DNA of 64,000 bases from Carya illinoinensis (GCF_018687715.1 NC_056765.1:25423129-25487128), one strand, 5' to 3'; shown: positions 35,930 to 49,400, numbered from the stretch's first letter. Made by a program: numbers and translations. Notes: generated by a model from the sequence alone, not told the origin.

Positions 35930-36062
35930 CACACAACTATTTTTGCTTACTCTTTACACATTCTATTGATATTATTGATCGCATTAATTTATTTTTAATA
36001 CGCAGTTAATCATATCAATAAAGTGAGTATAAGAGTACGTAGAAGTGACTGCAAATAAAATT
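35930..36062. mobile_element. MITE, 'gttacacacaacta' family
   Basis: Inverted ends 'acacacaactatttttgctt' and 'agtgactgcaaataaaattt', with symmetrical core 'ttaatacgcagttaatca'. Related to 33562-33715. Confidence 0.55.
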
Positions 36063-37082
36063 TTTGAAGGAAAATTGATTCTTGGCATCATCATGCAACT
36101 AATTCATTACCATCAGGAGAGAGAACCCATAAAATGAAGTACAAAAGAAAAATGAGTTCTTGATCTCATCATGGGGCTTGTCTCTTCTATTGCTATTTCA
36201 TGAAGTGTAAGTATTAAGCGATAACTTACCTAAATTATCAGAAAAATTTGAATGAAAGTAACGTCTTGTTCCAACAGTAAATGAGAAAAAAAAAAAAAAA
36301 ACTGTTGAATTGTACGTGCTATCAACAATTATGGTATTTTAATTATAAGAATGTAAATAGCTTCTTCTTCCTTTTTTTTTTTTTATTTTTATTTTTTTTT
36401 TAAAGACTGACATCTTGCAACTACATGACCTACTTCAACCCAAGAAGTTATCATCACAAATCATGGTGTATCTGACCTAACTCCGCATAATTACTTTCAT
36501 TAGTTCGCTTTTATGTCTTGATGATTACTCGTTGTCTTTTGCTTGAAGAAGATGCAATCATAATAACACTTCCATAATGGAACCAATTATTGCGGAAAGA
36601 GAAACTCTAAGACAGCGTTCATGACATTCGGATTTCTTGTTATATTCCAATGAAAACTAGATGAATAATGATACCCTTAGTACTTAGCAACAACGTTTCA
36701 AAAAGCCTGGTGGTTATAATTAGTTAACTTTGTGTATTTTTATTTTTATTTTTTCTCCTTCTCTTTGAATTTTAAAAAGCCCGTCACTGTGCTCAAATCC
36801 TTCTTTCTCTTCTTCCATCGAGTCCATCTCTCTCTCCTCGCACCCAAATTGACGACCCCTCGGCGACGGTTTCTATCATCGATAGTAGGCTTACGTCACG
36901 TTGAACAATCCACCAGCCATATACATTATCATAGCATCACAAGGACGCCAGCAAGCATGACGTCTACTCACCATTGCATTTTTGCGACCATTGCGGTATT
37001 CTTGGCACCGTTGAGAACTAGAAGCCATCGTATCCACATAAAACATCACACAAGATTGACTAGCAGCCTTGTGCTTGCCACT

Positions 37083-37083
37083 C

Positions 37084-37144
<61 letters not shown>
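37083..37144 (+). repeat. Poly-C followed by (CT)n microsatellite
   Basis: Twelve C then about 25 CT units. Confidence 0.95.
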
Positions 37145-37145
<1 letters not shown>

Positions 37146-37904
37146 AATGTGGAATAGTGGCTAGGTGAAGGAGAGGAGGCGCGTCGAAAAGTGGCTACAC
37201 AAAGGGGAGGAGGTAGGGATGGGCAGTGAGACCTTGCTACCCTTCACCCTGCCCAACCATTTAGTCCCACTTGGCTTGGGCAGGGGTCCCCATCTGCAAA
37301 CAGGCGATGTGCGGGAGGATGCCTGCATGGTTTTGGCTACTGGGGGATATGTCTAGGTTGGGCCCAGCTTTACCCTATCTTGGGCCCAGGCTTTTCTCTT
37401 TGAATTCAGGCCCATGCTTTTGGTTGCCGGGAGATGGGGCTTACCCTATCCGCCCAGCCCAAATTCATATATATAAACAATTTCGTTTAATACTTGCAAA
37501 TGAGTATATAAACCAAAAAACCCTAGCTCATTCCTTTCTCTGTCTCTCTCCCTCCGCCGTTCTTAAGTTCTAAGTTCTATCCTCTTCTCTCTTCTCTTTC
37601 ATTGTGTTTGACTGTTTGTACTTTGTTATTTCTTGAATTTGTTGTTAGATAATAGATTTGTGGAGTTATGGATGGATTTGTAGATTTGTTGTTGTTTTCG
37701 GTTGTTTTAGATTTTTTTTTTTGTTTTTGAATTTTTCCGATTGTTTTTGCTGTGGTTGGCCAATGGGCAAGGTGGGGTGGATGGCTGTTGGGGCCAATCT
37801 ACCCCTCAGCATCTAGACGGGGGCACTTGCCCACAAGGGAGCGGTGCTAGGAACCGGGGGTCCAAACTAATGATTAAGCTGTTTAGACATAATCATTTAG
37901 GTTT

Positions 37905-38706
37905 CGTTTAGTTACGCAGTTTAGATAAAATATTTTACATGGTAGTGAGATTATTGAGTTAAGATGAAATGAGATGGTTTGTAAAAAAATATGTGTTTGG
38001 ATAATAAGATGAGATGATATAGTTTTTACTTTTTTGAGATTTGATAAAAGTGTGCGTCTACCAATTATTGAATATCATTTAATAATTATTGGGTAATAGT
38101 TATGAATATATTAATAAAAAAATAATATTTATGAGTAATTAAAAAATCTACCATAACTAAATTTAAATCCCAAAATATATATTTTTTGTTATTGGCCAAA
38201 ATTACTTATATTCCCAAAAGTTAAAATTTCTTTGTTAAAAGATATTGTTCTAATTATGACTTATTTACTTTTATATATATAGGAAATTCGAAAATTTTTA
38301 ATTCTAATTATAAATTAGAATAATTTTGATTATTGTAATAGATAATTATATTTATTAAAAGTGTGGTGGATATTTTTGAGAAATGGGAAGGAAAAATATG
38401 AGCAAGGTAATTGAGAAATGGCAAGTGGTGTTCACGGAAAGGAAAAAAAAAAAATATGTACTAAAATGGTGTTGGGGAAAGGCATGTGGTGTGCAGTGCT
38501 AGCACTTTTCCATCCCAAAAATATAGGAAGACTGCGGGTCACTGAAGAATTGTACTATTCATTCACTTTTTAATGTTTTTAGTCAGACAGTAATTGTATT
38601 TATTGAAAATCGGTTAGATAAGATACAATTGTGTTTCATCGTTTGGGATAGGTAAAGCAAAGCAACAATACAGTTCAAATCTCATCCCGATATCCAAATC
38701 AGACCT
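37905..38706. mobile_element. Inverted-repeat element of about 0.8 kb
   Basis: The left end 'ttaggtttcgtttagttacg' and the complement of the right end 'ttaaggtctgatttggatat' are alike, and both continue into 'gatgaga' words. No coding. Target duplication not clear. Confidence 0.45.
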
Positions 38707-39304
38707 TAATGTTCTATAAATATTGTCCGTTCACGCCTTTTTCCGTTAAGGGTGAGGATGAATGCCAACAATATAATGGATAATTAACTTGCTGTAGTGA
38801 TTGGGCAAAGGTGCAATGCTTGGAGGAGTACATGCATAGCATAAACAATAACAGGTGTGAAAAATATAAATAAAGAGAAGAACGCACTGATTTTAGGCAC
38901 CAAGGCTTACATTTATGGATCTTGGGTATGTGAAACCTATTATAAACCATCTTGAATGGAAGCACTCATAGTCTCTAAAGCTCTCAGTTACATTATTCAT
39001 GGAGATGGAGATCAGAGAAAGGGGAAGGAGAGATGTTGCAGCTTAGGTCGCTTTCCTTACTTTTTAAGCATTGCCAGCTTCAGCCCATCTTTGTATCCCA
39101 TCAACCGGTCATCACTACTTCAAGACCAGCTTTTCTCTTTATCATCATTGTGGGACTCTGTCAGTTTATTTTACTTTCAACATTTTCGAACTTATTTTAT
39201 GTATCTATTTTTTCATTTATTGTTTCATATGAATTTAGAAGCAGAAATGGAAAATTTATTCCACATACAAAAAAATAGAAGCTACAATATTTCTAATCTT
39301 AAAA

Positions 39305-39475
39305 TAGAGTAATGTTACATATAATCGTAGAGTGTGCAAGCGTCGTACAGTCACTTTGAAAAAGAATAAGATTTACTATTAAAAATTAATTTTTTTATGT
39401 GGGTCTCATATTTATTTATTTATTTTTAAATAATTGCGCGACACTTACGCACTCACGATGCAACTATCATTTATC
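39305..39475. mobile_element. MITE, 'agtaatgttacatataatcg' family
   Basis: Inverted ends 'gtagagtgtgcaagcgtcg' and 'cgacacttacgcactcacg'. Same family as 32865-33035, with better-preserved ends. Confidence 0.7.
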
Positions 39476-39966
39476 TATTTCTAGTCTTAAAATAAAATGA
39501 AAAGGAAATTCTTTTGGCTTTTTTGCATTGCCTACTCACGAACCTCTTTCTATTTTTTGATGCAATTAAAATCTCAGGACAAGGGTACGAGAGCTAGCTG
39601 GTGAGAGAGTATGAGCTAAAATTTCCAGAAAAATACATTCACAAGTAAATTCATAGAAAAATATCGTAAAAGATATTATATATGCTTGGAAACCAAAATG
39701 GAAGGTTAAATTGTAGGGCTTGTTGGTTTCGACACGAATGGTGGACTTTTTTAGCAAATTGTTGTTTGGTGCGCATAATCTTTGATTTAATTATGATTTT
39801 TATAAGAATTATTATATTCTTAATTTAGTGGTAGAGTACACCATTTACATTATTTAAATGGTAAGATTTTATTTATAATATTTAAATTTTAAAATTTTTA
39901 TATTAGATCAAATTATGTAATATAAATATTTTACAATATATATGTGTTCTATACACCGGTTATAGA

Positions 39967-42448
39967 TAAGGGTATAATCGGTCCGGTCTGATTGGTCCAA
40001 AGGGGGATTTTTGGACTGGACCGAAACTTTTGGTCCACCCATTTTCTACCCCAAGACAAGACCAATTATCTATCGGCCCAATTGGTTCATTTAGTCCATT
40101 TTGGTATAGACAAGTGCAAATTAGACCACTTTTTGTTAAAGACCCAACTTACTTTCTATTGTGTATTTTGGCCCAACATTATAAACTAAATGATAAATAT
40201 TATATAAAATAATAAAATTAAATTAAGTGAACTATTTAACATAAATGATCTAATCAATTCATTAATAAAATTATTAATTATAATTATATTAATGATGTTA
40301 TGTCGTACTCAATAATATGTGTATGAATTATGATAATTAATTCATAATGGCATATATTAAAATTTTAATATTTTATATATGGGTAATGAATAATTGGATC
40401 ATGGAAATTTTATACTTGTAACTTAGGTATCTTACCAAAAAAATGTACCTAAATATATATATGTTGATAACCAGAACTTCATTAAACTAAAAATCGCATT
40501 AATACATTAATTGTTATCAAACCATAAACCATGGTGAACAAAAGAAGGGATTTGCTCCCACCATACATTGATATCAACAACGTTCCAAGCCTAATGAATG
40601 AGCTACCCTATTCTCCATCCTGTTGACATGTAGTACTTGGACTTGCTAAAAACACAACATCAGATTCTTAATCTCATTAAGCATATTACCAGCACTTGCA
40701 TAAGAGTTTTATGTGGATTGCAGCTCTTGAACCACACTAAGTCAGTCTGTTTCAATGATAAATTTTGGAATGCCAAGGGGAAGGCATATCTATAGCCCTC
40801 TCAACATAGCAATAGCTTCAATTAAGGCTGCCTCATCCACCTCTAGCTTAGTCTTGCTTGTAGCCATCACAATTCCTCCATTTGTATCTCATAGAACAAC
40901 CCCAACTCCAGCTTTCCTTAGATCAGCAAAAACTGCCCCATCAACATTTACTTTGAGAAAACCATATGGTGGAGTGTGCCACTTAGTTAGCTTTTGTAAC
41001 TCCCTTGATGCAGTTGCTTGCACAACATTCAATGCTTTGCAGATTGATAAAGTATGTTCAGTCGCTTGAACAGGTTATACCAAATTTTGTTCCATCTGCA
41101 ACTAGTTTCGTCTATACCATAAACTCCAACAGAGGACAAAAAATAGAGTTAACTCAGCTTCACTGCGTCTAATCTTCGCACAGTTTGAGAAAAATTGAAA
41201 GAGGAATGAAAATGCTTGAAGAATGGGAAGAATTTCTGCCATTAAATATGATTACTAGGACAAATTAGCATAGCATGAGTAATATCTTTCTCATGATCTT
41301 GACAAAAATAGCACTGAGACTCCACCTCAACCTTTTTCCTCCTAAGACTAGTAAGAGTTGGTAATATATCCTTACAAGCCTTTCAAGCAAACATTTTAAT
41401 CTTCTTGGGGATTTTCATGTGCCAAATTTTCCTCCAAAGATTTTCGTCTTGCATCTGCAGGATGTTTCCCCATCACCACTAGCCTCAAAGTTCTGAATTG
41501 GCTTGTACGCACTCTTGATAGTGAACTTGCCATTTACTTCCTTGTACCAAATCCACGTATCCATACATTGATTTGCTAACAATCGAACATTTAGGATCTC
41601 CTTAGCTATACTTGGATTAAAGAGAGCTCTAACCAACTGTTCATTCCATGTCCTAGTTGTAGCATCAATTAAATTGTCCACTATAGTTTCTTCATCCACA
41701 ATTGTCCCATTTTTGCTATCCAAATCTGATTATAAAAGTCTAGGGCCAGGTAACCAAGGGTCATTCCAAATCTTCACTAATTCACAATTCCCCACACACC
41801 ACCTACATCTTTCCAAAAGCCAACCCCTTGCTTCAAAAATTCCCCTCCAAGTATAGGAAGGTTTAGTGCCCAGACAAGCTTGGGAAAATATATAATTAGG
41901 GTAGTATTTGGCCTTGAATATTCTTTGCAGCAAGGAATTCTCATTTTGCAAAAGCCTTAATCATTGTTAGGCCAATAATCACATATTAAACATGTGTAAA
42001 TCCAGAAAGCTCATCTCGAAACATGTGTAAATATTTTAATTAGGTGTAAATACTAGATAACTAGAGTATGTGTCATAGCATATCATGTTTTGATTTCATC
42101 ATATAATATATTAGTTAATTGCTAATAGCATATTAGTTAATATTTAATAGTATATTTAACATATATGGTTAATGATGATAGGTTAAATGAAAATTACATA
42201 ATTAGGTTGTACAACTACTATATAAAAAATAATTAATATATATACTGGTTAGCCCAGTAAAAATAAAAAATAATAATAATAAAAAAAAAACAACAACAAC
42301 CATAACCTAGGGACAAGACCAAAATTTGAAAATTTGAAAACTAATGGACCGAAACCAACCATTATTGTTATCTGTAAAGCCCAAACTAAGCAAAAACAAT
42401 TCAATCCAGTTGAGTTTTCCAGTTCAGACTAGTTAACTTACAGCCCTA
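39967..42448. mobile_element. hAT-like element split by a LINE fragment
   Basis: The left end 'taagggtataatcggtccgg' resembles the hAT at 28284; the right end is 'ttacagccctaac', preceded by 'ccagttcagactag'. Flanks 'gttataga' and 'actatata' match only 5 of 8, so the pairing is tentative. The interior at 40463-41965 is a LINE piece. Confidence 0.45.
40463..41965 (-). mobile_element. 5'-truncated LINE fragment (RT C-terminus to RNase H)
   Basis: The minus strand begins within the reverse transcriptase tail: NENSLLQRIFKAKYYPNYIF, CLGTKPSYTWRGI and VKIWNDPWLPGPR (41951-41735). It continues with WYKEVNGKFTIKSAYK (41530-41480), then zf-RVT remnants and RNase H pieces: PPYGFLKVNVDGAVF, GVGVVLRDTNGGIV and LIEAIA (40975-40800). 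The 3' end is 'gtttaatgaagttctgg' near 40490-40470, typical of L1 tails. Several stops. RNase H catalytic D is kept in NVDGA. Confidence 0.8.
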
Positions 42449-43174
42449 ACTATATAATTGAATTTTTCTTTTTATAAATTTCATAATTTGAATCTTACAA
42501 ATTAAAATTTACCATTTAAGTTATGTGAATTATGCGTTCTAATATCAACTTGATAATTGAATAACTCATAGAAGTGGTATTAATTGTCAAGTACTACTTC
42601 TTATGCTTGTTAATTGAAATTTTTACTCTTTGTAATTTTATAAAATAAATACTAAAAATTTAAAATAAAAAATTTAAATAAATCTGAAAAGAAATTATAA
42701 CTTATTTAAACACAAATGGCCAAAAATGAACCATGTTACAATCAACTAATACAACCATGCAACTTCATTAAAATGAATTTTAATGTTGTGAAATTACCCT
42801 TCATTTAATATATAGTTCTAAAATAGTTATAAATTAATTATCTTGTATGCGAGAAAAAGGGAATTGTGAAAATTAATTAGGAAGAAATGAGTATTAATTG
42901 AGACAGATTGAAAATCAATTTCTAAATGTTTTACTCGAAGCCAATTTTCAAAAACTGAAGACTTGAGTTTTTCTTATTATTCAGTTTTTATTGACTGGAC
43001 TTTTTCAAGCTCGTCTAAGTACTATAAATTTTAAAAGTTATTTTGAAAAATATTTTGCATCGAAACAAATAAGAGTTGGAAACTCAGTGACTCCTACTTG
43101 GTTTGATTTATATCAACACATAGTACATGAAATGCTTCAAGCATTTTTAGAATTTCCTTTTCCAAAAGCTAATT
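42449..43174. other. AT-rich intergenic DNA
   Basis: No confirmed gene. A frame at about 42991-43185 reads WFDLYQHIVHEMLQAFLEF and is cut by the solo LTR at 43180. I do not recognise it; it may be a transposon-derived scrap. Confidence 0.35.
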
Positions 43175-43760
43175 ATATGTGTTGATGTCGTATTTCACAG
43201 GCCGAGTAGTTCCAAAGAAGCCCAACCCAATGACCTGCAACTAAGAAGAAATGAGAGTTCAGGAGTAGCTCGGGGCACCTGCAATGCTCAAGTCAGTGGG
43301 TGTTTTCGGTGTAGATTTTGGAGAATGAAGTGTTAAAGTGTGTGTAGAAGAAGAGTAGGAAGAAGAAGATCTAGAACCCTCCTCGGCGAGGGCAGGGGGT
43401 ATTTATATCTAGCTTGGGCTCGACCTCAGAGAGGGATCATGGAGTGTCAGTATGTACTCGGATCAAACTTGTTGTCAGCCCCTTCATCAGGCAATAGTGT
43501 GCCAGGGCAAGGTCGTGCCAACTATTGGCACCCCCGAAAGCACATTGTTGTGTGTATAGTCCTCAGTGAGCATTGGATGCATCGTGATCCCTAACTGTGG
43601 CGTGGCCTCCTCCATGTCCCATTTAATGCGGTGTGTGTTTGGTCAGATGTGCCTCATTTCAAGACATGGCCAGTCACCGAGGCTCTGGGGCAGGCATCAT
43701 TCTCGTCCTTGTTCACAGGGTCCTATCGGCCACTTGGGTGTCAGGTAGTTCTTGACTATG

Positions 43761-45985
43761 TGATGGGGATGCAAGAAGGACCAACCACTTGTCACGTATA
43801 TATTGATCGGATTTGTTGGCAATTCCCTTGATTTTAGGAGCTAATGTGATTTGGAAGAAGTTGGGCATTTGAATGATTTTTAAATTAAGAAGTTTGAATA
43901 TCGATTTGTTCATATGTTGGATTTATTTCCCTTAATTTTAGGATTTGTTTTGGAATGCTATCTTAAAAAAAAAAATTGTTAGAGGGAATAATTGGGGGAG
44001 GACTAACCGAACCCTAAGGTATTTAAATATTTTGTAGCTTTGTATTGAATTATTATGCTGTTTTTTTAATGAAATTTTAATATCTTATTTTCGAGAATGG
44101 AGTACTAGTCCGAATTAGTCTTGATTTTCATACTCCAAACAATTCGGATCTTGGTGTTGCCTAAGGTAACCCTTGATTCCAACACAACTGTAAACACCTA
44201 AATGTGAGCGAGGCTTCCATCTTTGGTACTTTCATTCTGAGGCATTCAACCCGTGGATAGGAAGCCAAGGAGGAAGATCATGGCCGATCGACAATCGATG
44301 CATAGGGAGTAGATTGAGAACCTTGAAACCACTTTGGAGGCACAACAAACCATCACCAATGAACGGTTTGGGAGGATAGATGAGGTGCTCCACCAATGGG
44401 TGAACCAAAGGAGGGTACTCGAGAGTGGAATTGGAAGGCACCATAGAAGAAGGGCCGAGAGACACCATAGTCCCGAAGGTTTTATTAGATCTAGAAGAAG
44501 CCAACACCATGAGAGGGTGGAGGATTTGGATTCATCTAATAAAGATTCCTCAAATTTCGATGAGGAATCAATCAAGAAAAGTGAAAGGAAAGAAGAAAAC
44601 CGAGGTGAGAGAAGAGGTGTTTGTAATGGAAGGCCGATGGGTGAAGCCATCAAACCTAAGATGGACTTTTCCAAGTTTAATGGTGATAACCCAAGCACTT
44701 GGGTAAGTAGGGTCGAGCAATACTTCAAGCATAATCACATGGAGGGTCATGCTAAGGTGTCTTATGCCACCTACTTCGTTGAGAGGGGGCTAATCAATAG
44801 TGTCAATGGATGAGGAAAACCTATAGAACTCAAATGAGGGAATTGAAATGGCCGAATTTTGTCAATGAGCTCTTCGGTAGGTTCAGGCCGGCGAATATAT
44901 GGACTAGCATGAGACTCTCTCAGAGATCATGCAAACTGGATCTTTAAGGGATTAACAAAAAGAATTCAAATACTTATCTACAAGGGTATATGGGTGGTCG
45001 GAAAAAGCCCTCATTGGGACTTTTGTGGGAGGCTTGAAGAGTGAATTGGCGGTGGAGGTAAAGCTTAAGCAACCGAAAGCCTTGATGTAAGCCTTGGAGG
45101 TTGCATGAATTAAAGAGGATTAACTCCAAGATTTGAGAAAGAATAACCGCTTTGAGGTAAGGAAACCACCCCTAGTGATTTCCAAGTTTGGTGCGAACAA
45201 AAATTTTAATAAGGACTTTTCACCGGGAGGCCTTAGTGGAGGTGCATCAAATGGAGTCAAGTCACTGCCAACGGGCGTGAAAAGATTATCAAGGGAAGAG
45301 ATGCAACGACGAAGAGAAAATGGGTTTTGTTTCAATTACAATGAGAGGTTCATAATGGAACACAAATACAAGGTGAAACAAATTTTTCTCATTGAAATGG
45401 AGTAGGAAGAGGAGAAAGACTTAGAGGAGGAAGAGCAAGGAGCAATTTTCAAAGCTTGACCTTGAGGACAAGGTTAGTCTTGAAGGGGGAGGACTGATAG
45501 AGATGCAAGAAGGACCAACCACTTGCCACATAGATATTGACCGAGTTTGTTGGCAATTCCCTTGATTTTAGGGGCTAACGCGATTTGGAAGAAGTAGGCA
45601 TTTGAATGATTTTTAAATTATGAAGTTTCAATAATCTAGTTTGAATATCTATTTGTTAATTTGTTGGATTTATTTATCTTAATTTTAGGAGTTGTTGGGT
45701 TTGTTTTGGAATGTTATCTTGAAAAATGTTGTTAGATGGAATAATTTGGGGGAGGACTAACCGAACCCTAGGGTATTTAAATATTTTGCAGATTTGTATT
45801 GGATTATTATGCTATTTTTTTAATGAAAATTTAATCTCTTAATTTTGATAATTGAGTGCTAGTCCGAGTAAGTTTTGATTTTTGTACTCTAACTAATTCG
45901 GATCTTGGTATTGCCCCATGATAACTCTTAATTCATTCATCCAACACGACTGTAAACATTTAAAGCGTGAACGAGACTTCCATCA
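43761..45985 (+). mobile_element. Gag-only gypsy element (TR-GAG type) nested in the solo LTR
   Basis: Left LTR 43761-44222 and right LTR 45495-45985 are clearly homologous: 'gatgcaagaaggaccaacca', 'gggggaggactaaccgaacc', 'aattcggatcttgg'. Flanks 'ctatg' (43756-43760) and 'ccatg' (45986-45990) differ by one base. After the left LTR, 'ttggtactttcattctgag' matches the usual gypsy primer region TTGGTGCTTTCATTGAGAG. Before the right LTR, 'gaagggggagga' is the polypurine tract. The 1.27-kb interior encodes only gag and then a pol C-terminal scrap (DLEDKVSLEGGG). Confidence 0.88.
44280..45472 (+). pseudogene. Gypsy gag of the TR-GAG element
   Basis: ATG at 44280. N-terminal coiled region (MHREQIENLETTLEAQQTI), an R/S/E-rich stretch, then the capsid block MDFSKFNGDNPSTWVSRVEQYF and ATYFVERGLINSVNG, where a stop occurs (44811). 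Further pieces after frame changes: WSEKALIGTFVGGLKSELAVEV, KAFDVALEVA-like, and a degenerate knuckle FCFNYNERFIMEHKYKVKQIFLIE (CX2C...H pattern with the second Cys now Tyr and the last Cys now Tyr). Ends at FEDKVSLEGGG. Nonfunctional as it stands. Confidence 0.8.
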
Positions 45986-46197
45986 CCATGGCGTGGCCTC
46001 TAGCTACGTCGTGACTGGTCTGCCTAGGCTGGGCTAGACTCGGTACTTGGGCTTTTTGGACGGACCTTTGGCACAACTCCTCTCTTCTTCTCGAGCCCTG
46101 GGCCTTCTTGTACCTCACAGCCCGAACCCATTGGACCTGGGTTGGCCTTGGAAATAACCCACCGCACAATATGACTACTAGGATTTAGAATAAATCA

Positions 46198-46340
46198 TAA
46201 AAAGGAAATGATATTTACAATTTTAGTATATGCAAATTCCATACATTTCATTTAAAAAAAAGTAAACCTCACTTTTTTTAAAGAGAGTGTACATAATTTG
46301 CATACCTCATGATTGCAAATATCCATTTAAACTTTTAATA
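46198..46340. mobile_element. MITE, 'gatatttacaa...ttgcaaatatc' family
   Basis: The left 'aaatgatatttacaattttag' end pairs with the right 'catgattgcaaatatccattt' end; the inner words 'atgcaaattcc' and 'aatttgcatac' are also complementary. Related sequences lie at 51628-51775. Confidence 0.6.
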
Positions 46341-46450
46341 CATGTGTTGATTTCACATGTTAACGAAGTAGAGATTTTGATTTAGACTCTAGCTTTGCCT
46401 ATATAATTATTGAGTAATTCTACATACCATATTGTTATCTCACTTTCATC

Positions 46451-49400
46451 CTTTTTTTTTTTTTTTCCTAATCAAGCTTATAATATATATTAAAGAGAAT
46501 TACAGAAGAGGGGGTGGATCCTTTCCACTGTCCAGATACAAAAAGCAATGAGGAATTGAAAAGATGGGTAGGTTACCAAACACAAGGTTCGTAGCTGCCC
46601 ACTGCGCCACTGAGTGCGCACATCGATTTTGAGATCGATGGATTTTGGTAAATTTCCACGATGGGTGATCTTCTGCATATGATCTGATGTCTTCTACAAT
46701 GGGAGATATTGACCAGAAAAGGGTAGAATCTTTACAATCAATAGCCGAAAAAACTGATTGAGCATCACCTTCGATTGTTACTGAACTTGAGTTATATTGG
46801 AAAGAACTACTGGCCATGACAGTTGCAAGTAAGGCCGCTTTTGCTTCAGCTACCAACGGGATGGAAGAGGCGATTTTTTCTGTGTATATCTTCTGTATAT
46901 CACCTAAGTGATTTCTTTGAATTGCTGATGCTACAGAAAATTCATTTCTCACTGCTGCGTCAAAGGAGATACTGAAGGATCCAAGAGGAGGAGGGTTCCA
47001 ATTGAGAGCTGGGATTTTGGTCAGAGAGCATAAGGACCAGGCGTTTTTGTACCTTTCATAAACTGTGGCGAGCTGCTTCTTTATTTCTTCCAGGGAGAAA
47101 TTTGAGGTGTTGTGGACTTTCTCATTTCGGTTTTTCCACAGAAGATCCAGAAGAACGACTGCATATAGTTGGAAATGGTGGATCTCATTTTCCTGTAGGC
47201 CCAGGAGTTTATCCGGATAGATGATAATTTTTATCCAATCTGCACTGGAGTGGATTGGCAGTCTTTCTATATTTAAAGGCCAGCTACCTTGTTGCCATAG
47301 TATTCTGACAATAGGACATTTAATAAATAAATGAAGTGTTGTTTCCTCCTCCTGGTCGCAGAAAGTGCATTCCGTGTTGACTTGCTGAGAAATTCTTTCA
47401 CTGATCTTTGCCTTAGTTGGTAAAATATTCCACAGTATTTTCCATAGGAGGAGCTTATGACGGTCATGAATTTTTAGACTCCACAAAGGCTTAAAAAGAG
47501 AGTTTTGATTTTGGTGAATCAATTCATGGTAGTCGACTTGTGCGTGATAAGCTGTCTTCACTGAGAATTTCCCACTGTGATGGAGTGCCCATATTACTTT
47601 ATCTTCGCCTTGCGATGTTTGAGACAGTGGGATCTTCAAGATTTCCCTTATGCTGGTTTGGTCAAAGAGGCTTTGCAATTTACTCATATCCCAGGATTTT
47701 GGATGGTTTTGGATAAGATCAGAGGCTTTGACAAGGGGATGTATGGTATCCATATCCCTGATGGGAGTAGGCTTGTAAGCTTTTAAAGTAGGAATCCACG
47801 GATCTTGCCAAATATTGACCGATTGACCATTTGAGATTTGGAAGCATCTTCCTTTTAGAAGCAGATCTTTTGTCTTTAGAATTCCTTTCCACATTGTAGA
47901 ATCTGAACTTTTTGGGTTTGCCATCCAGAATGATGTGTTCTTTAGATATTTGGATGATAGTATAGAATGCCATATTCCAGATTTTGATCCACTTATCTCC
48001 CAACCTGTTTTTGCTAAGAGAGCCTTGTTCATGTTTTCTGTTGATCTGATGCCCAGTCCTCCCATTGTTTTTGGTAGACAGATAGATTTCCATGACTTCA
48101 GGGTGAGATTGTGAACTTTATCTTTCGAGAAGCCCCACCAAATTTTTTTTTGCATTTGATCTAGAGTCTTGCATACTGATTTTGGGATTTGGAAAGTATA
48201 CATGCTGTAAGAGGGAATGGAGCTTGCCACTGATTTTATCAACATTGTTCGCCCTGCTTGTGATAAGAGTTTTGTTTTCCATCCTTCTAGTTTTTGTCTA
48301 ACTTTGTTTAGCAGATTTGCGTAATTTTCTTTTTTTCTTCTGTTAAAGGAAGTTGGAAGGCCCAAATACTTCATTTTTGCCGAGGAAGCTTTATAAGGGA
48401 GCCAATTTGAGATGTCGATTTTGTCTTGGTTGCTTGCATTCCTTGTGATAAAAATGGATGATTTTGAGAGATTTATTTTTTGACCTGACCAGCTTTGATA
48501 TTCTTCTAGACATTCTGCTATTGCCTTTGCATTTTTTTCAGAAGCTTTTGCGAAAATGATTGTGTCGTCTGCGAAGAGTAGATGGGAGACTGGCGGGCTG
48601 GTTCTACTTAATTTTATCCCTTCGATCTTTTTTTGTGCTTCAGCTCTTAATATTAGTCTGGATAGAGCTTCTGTGACTAAGGTAAAAAGGAAAGGCGATA
48701 TCGGGTCTCCTTGTCTTATGCCTCTCTCTGCTTTGAAGAAACCTCTTGGTGAGCCATTGATCGTCACTGAGAATGTAGCCGTTGATATGCATTCCTTTAT
48801 CAAGTTAATCCATTTTAAGCTGAAGCCCAGGCGGTTCATAACTTCAAAAAGAAAGTTCCATTCCACTCTGTCAAAAGCCTTTTCCATGTCCAGTTTTATG
48901 GCCATCAAACCTTTTTTCCCGGATTTCTTTTTCAGTAGATGGAAAAGCTCATGTGCAATCATTGTGTTTTCTTTTATATTTCTTCCTGGGACAAATGCTG
49001 TTTGCAAAGGGGAAATTATTTTGGGAAGCAGCTTCTTTAGTCGATTTGCCATGATTTTGGTTATGATCTTATAACTGACATTTGTGAGGCTAATAGGGCG
49101 GTAATGGCTTGGGGAGCTTGGACAAGATGATTTGGGGATCAGCGCAATATTTGTGTGGTTCATCTGTCTTAGAAGCTTTCCGCTTAGAAAGAAGTTTTGG
49201 ATTGCCCGAGTAACTTCCACTTTTATGATGTCCCAATAGTGCTTGAAAAAAAGAGCTGTCATGCCATCGGGCCCAGGAGCCTTGTTGTTTGGGATTTGTC
49301 TGAGAGCACTGATAATTTCTGCTTCGTCCGGGATTTTGCTGAGCATATTGTTTTCTTCATCTGTTATTTGCTGTTCGAATAGCTGACCCAATTGTTCCGG

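Larger units (their letters stand above)
35829..39966. other. Intergenic DNA with scattered MITEs and simple repeats
   Basis: No convincing gene. Positions 37200-37480 and 37740-37870 are unusually G+C-rich with repeated 'gggcccag' and 'gcccaa' words, probably a decayed transposon. An open frame at 39033-39278 encodes one hydrophobic segment (AFLFIIIVGLCQFILLST); it could be an orphan first exon of a membrane protein, but I do not recognise it. Confidence 0.4.
43180..46168. mobile_element. Solo LTR (gypsy type) with nested element and 5-bp target duplication
   Basis: Starts 'tgttgatgtcg', ends 'cccaccgcaca' (TG...CA). Flanked by 'atatg' at 43175-43179 and at 46169-46173, an exact 5-bp duplication. 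Subtracting the nested element (43761-45985) leaves about 760 bp of LTR, with 'tatttatat' about 40% in, probably the promoter region. No interior or second LTR: a product of LTR-LTR recombination. Confidence 0.82.

Noticed and set aside
36732..37157. 141-residue frame ending in a Ser-Leu run
   Set aside because: Runs through a poly-C and CT microsatellite; no domain, no conserved start context, no supporting exon structure.
38956..39312. Overlapping frames with hydrophobic segments, possible small membrane protein
   Set aside because: Two frames compete over the same DNA, no domain recognised and no splice partners found; mentioned only as part of the intergenic description.
44246..44728. 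160-residue open frame on the minus strand
   Set aside because: Antisense shadow of the gypsy gag on the plus strand, which has family motifs and lies between two LTRs in the right orientation.
48556..49074. 172-residue plus-strand frame
   Set aside because: Antisense of the well-conserved LINE reverse transcriptase domain.
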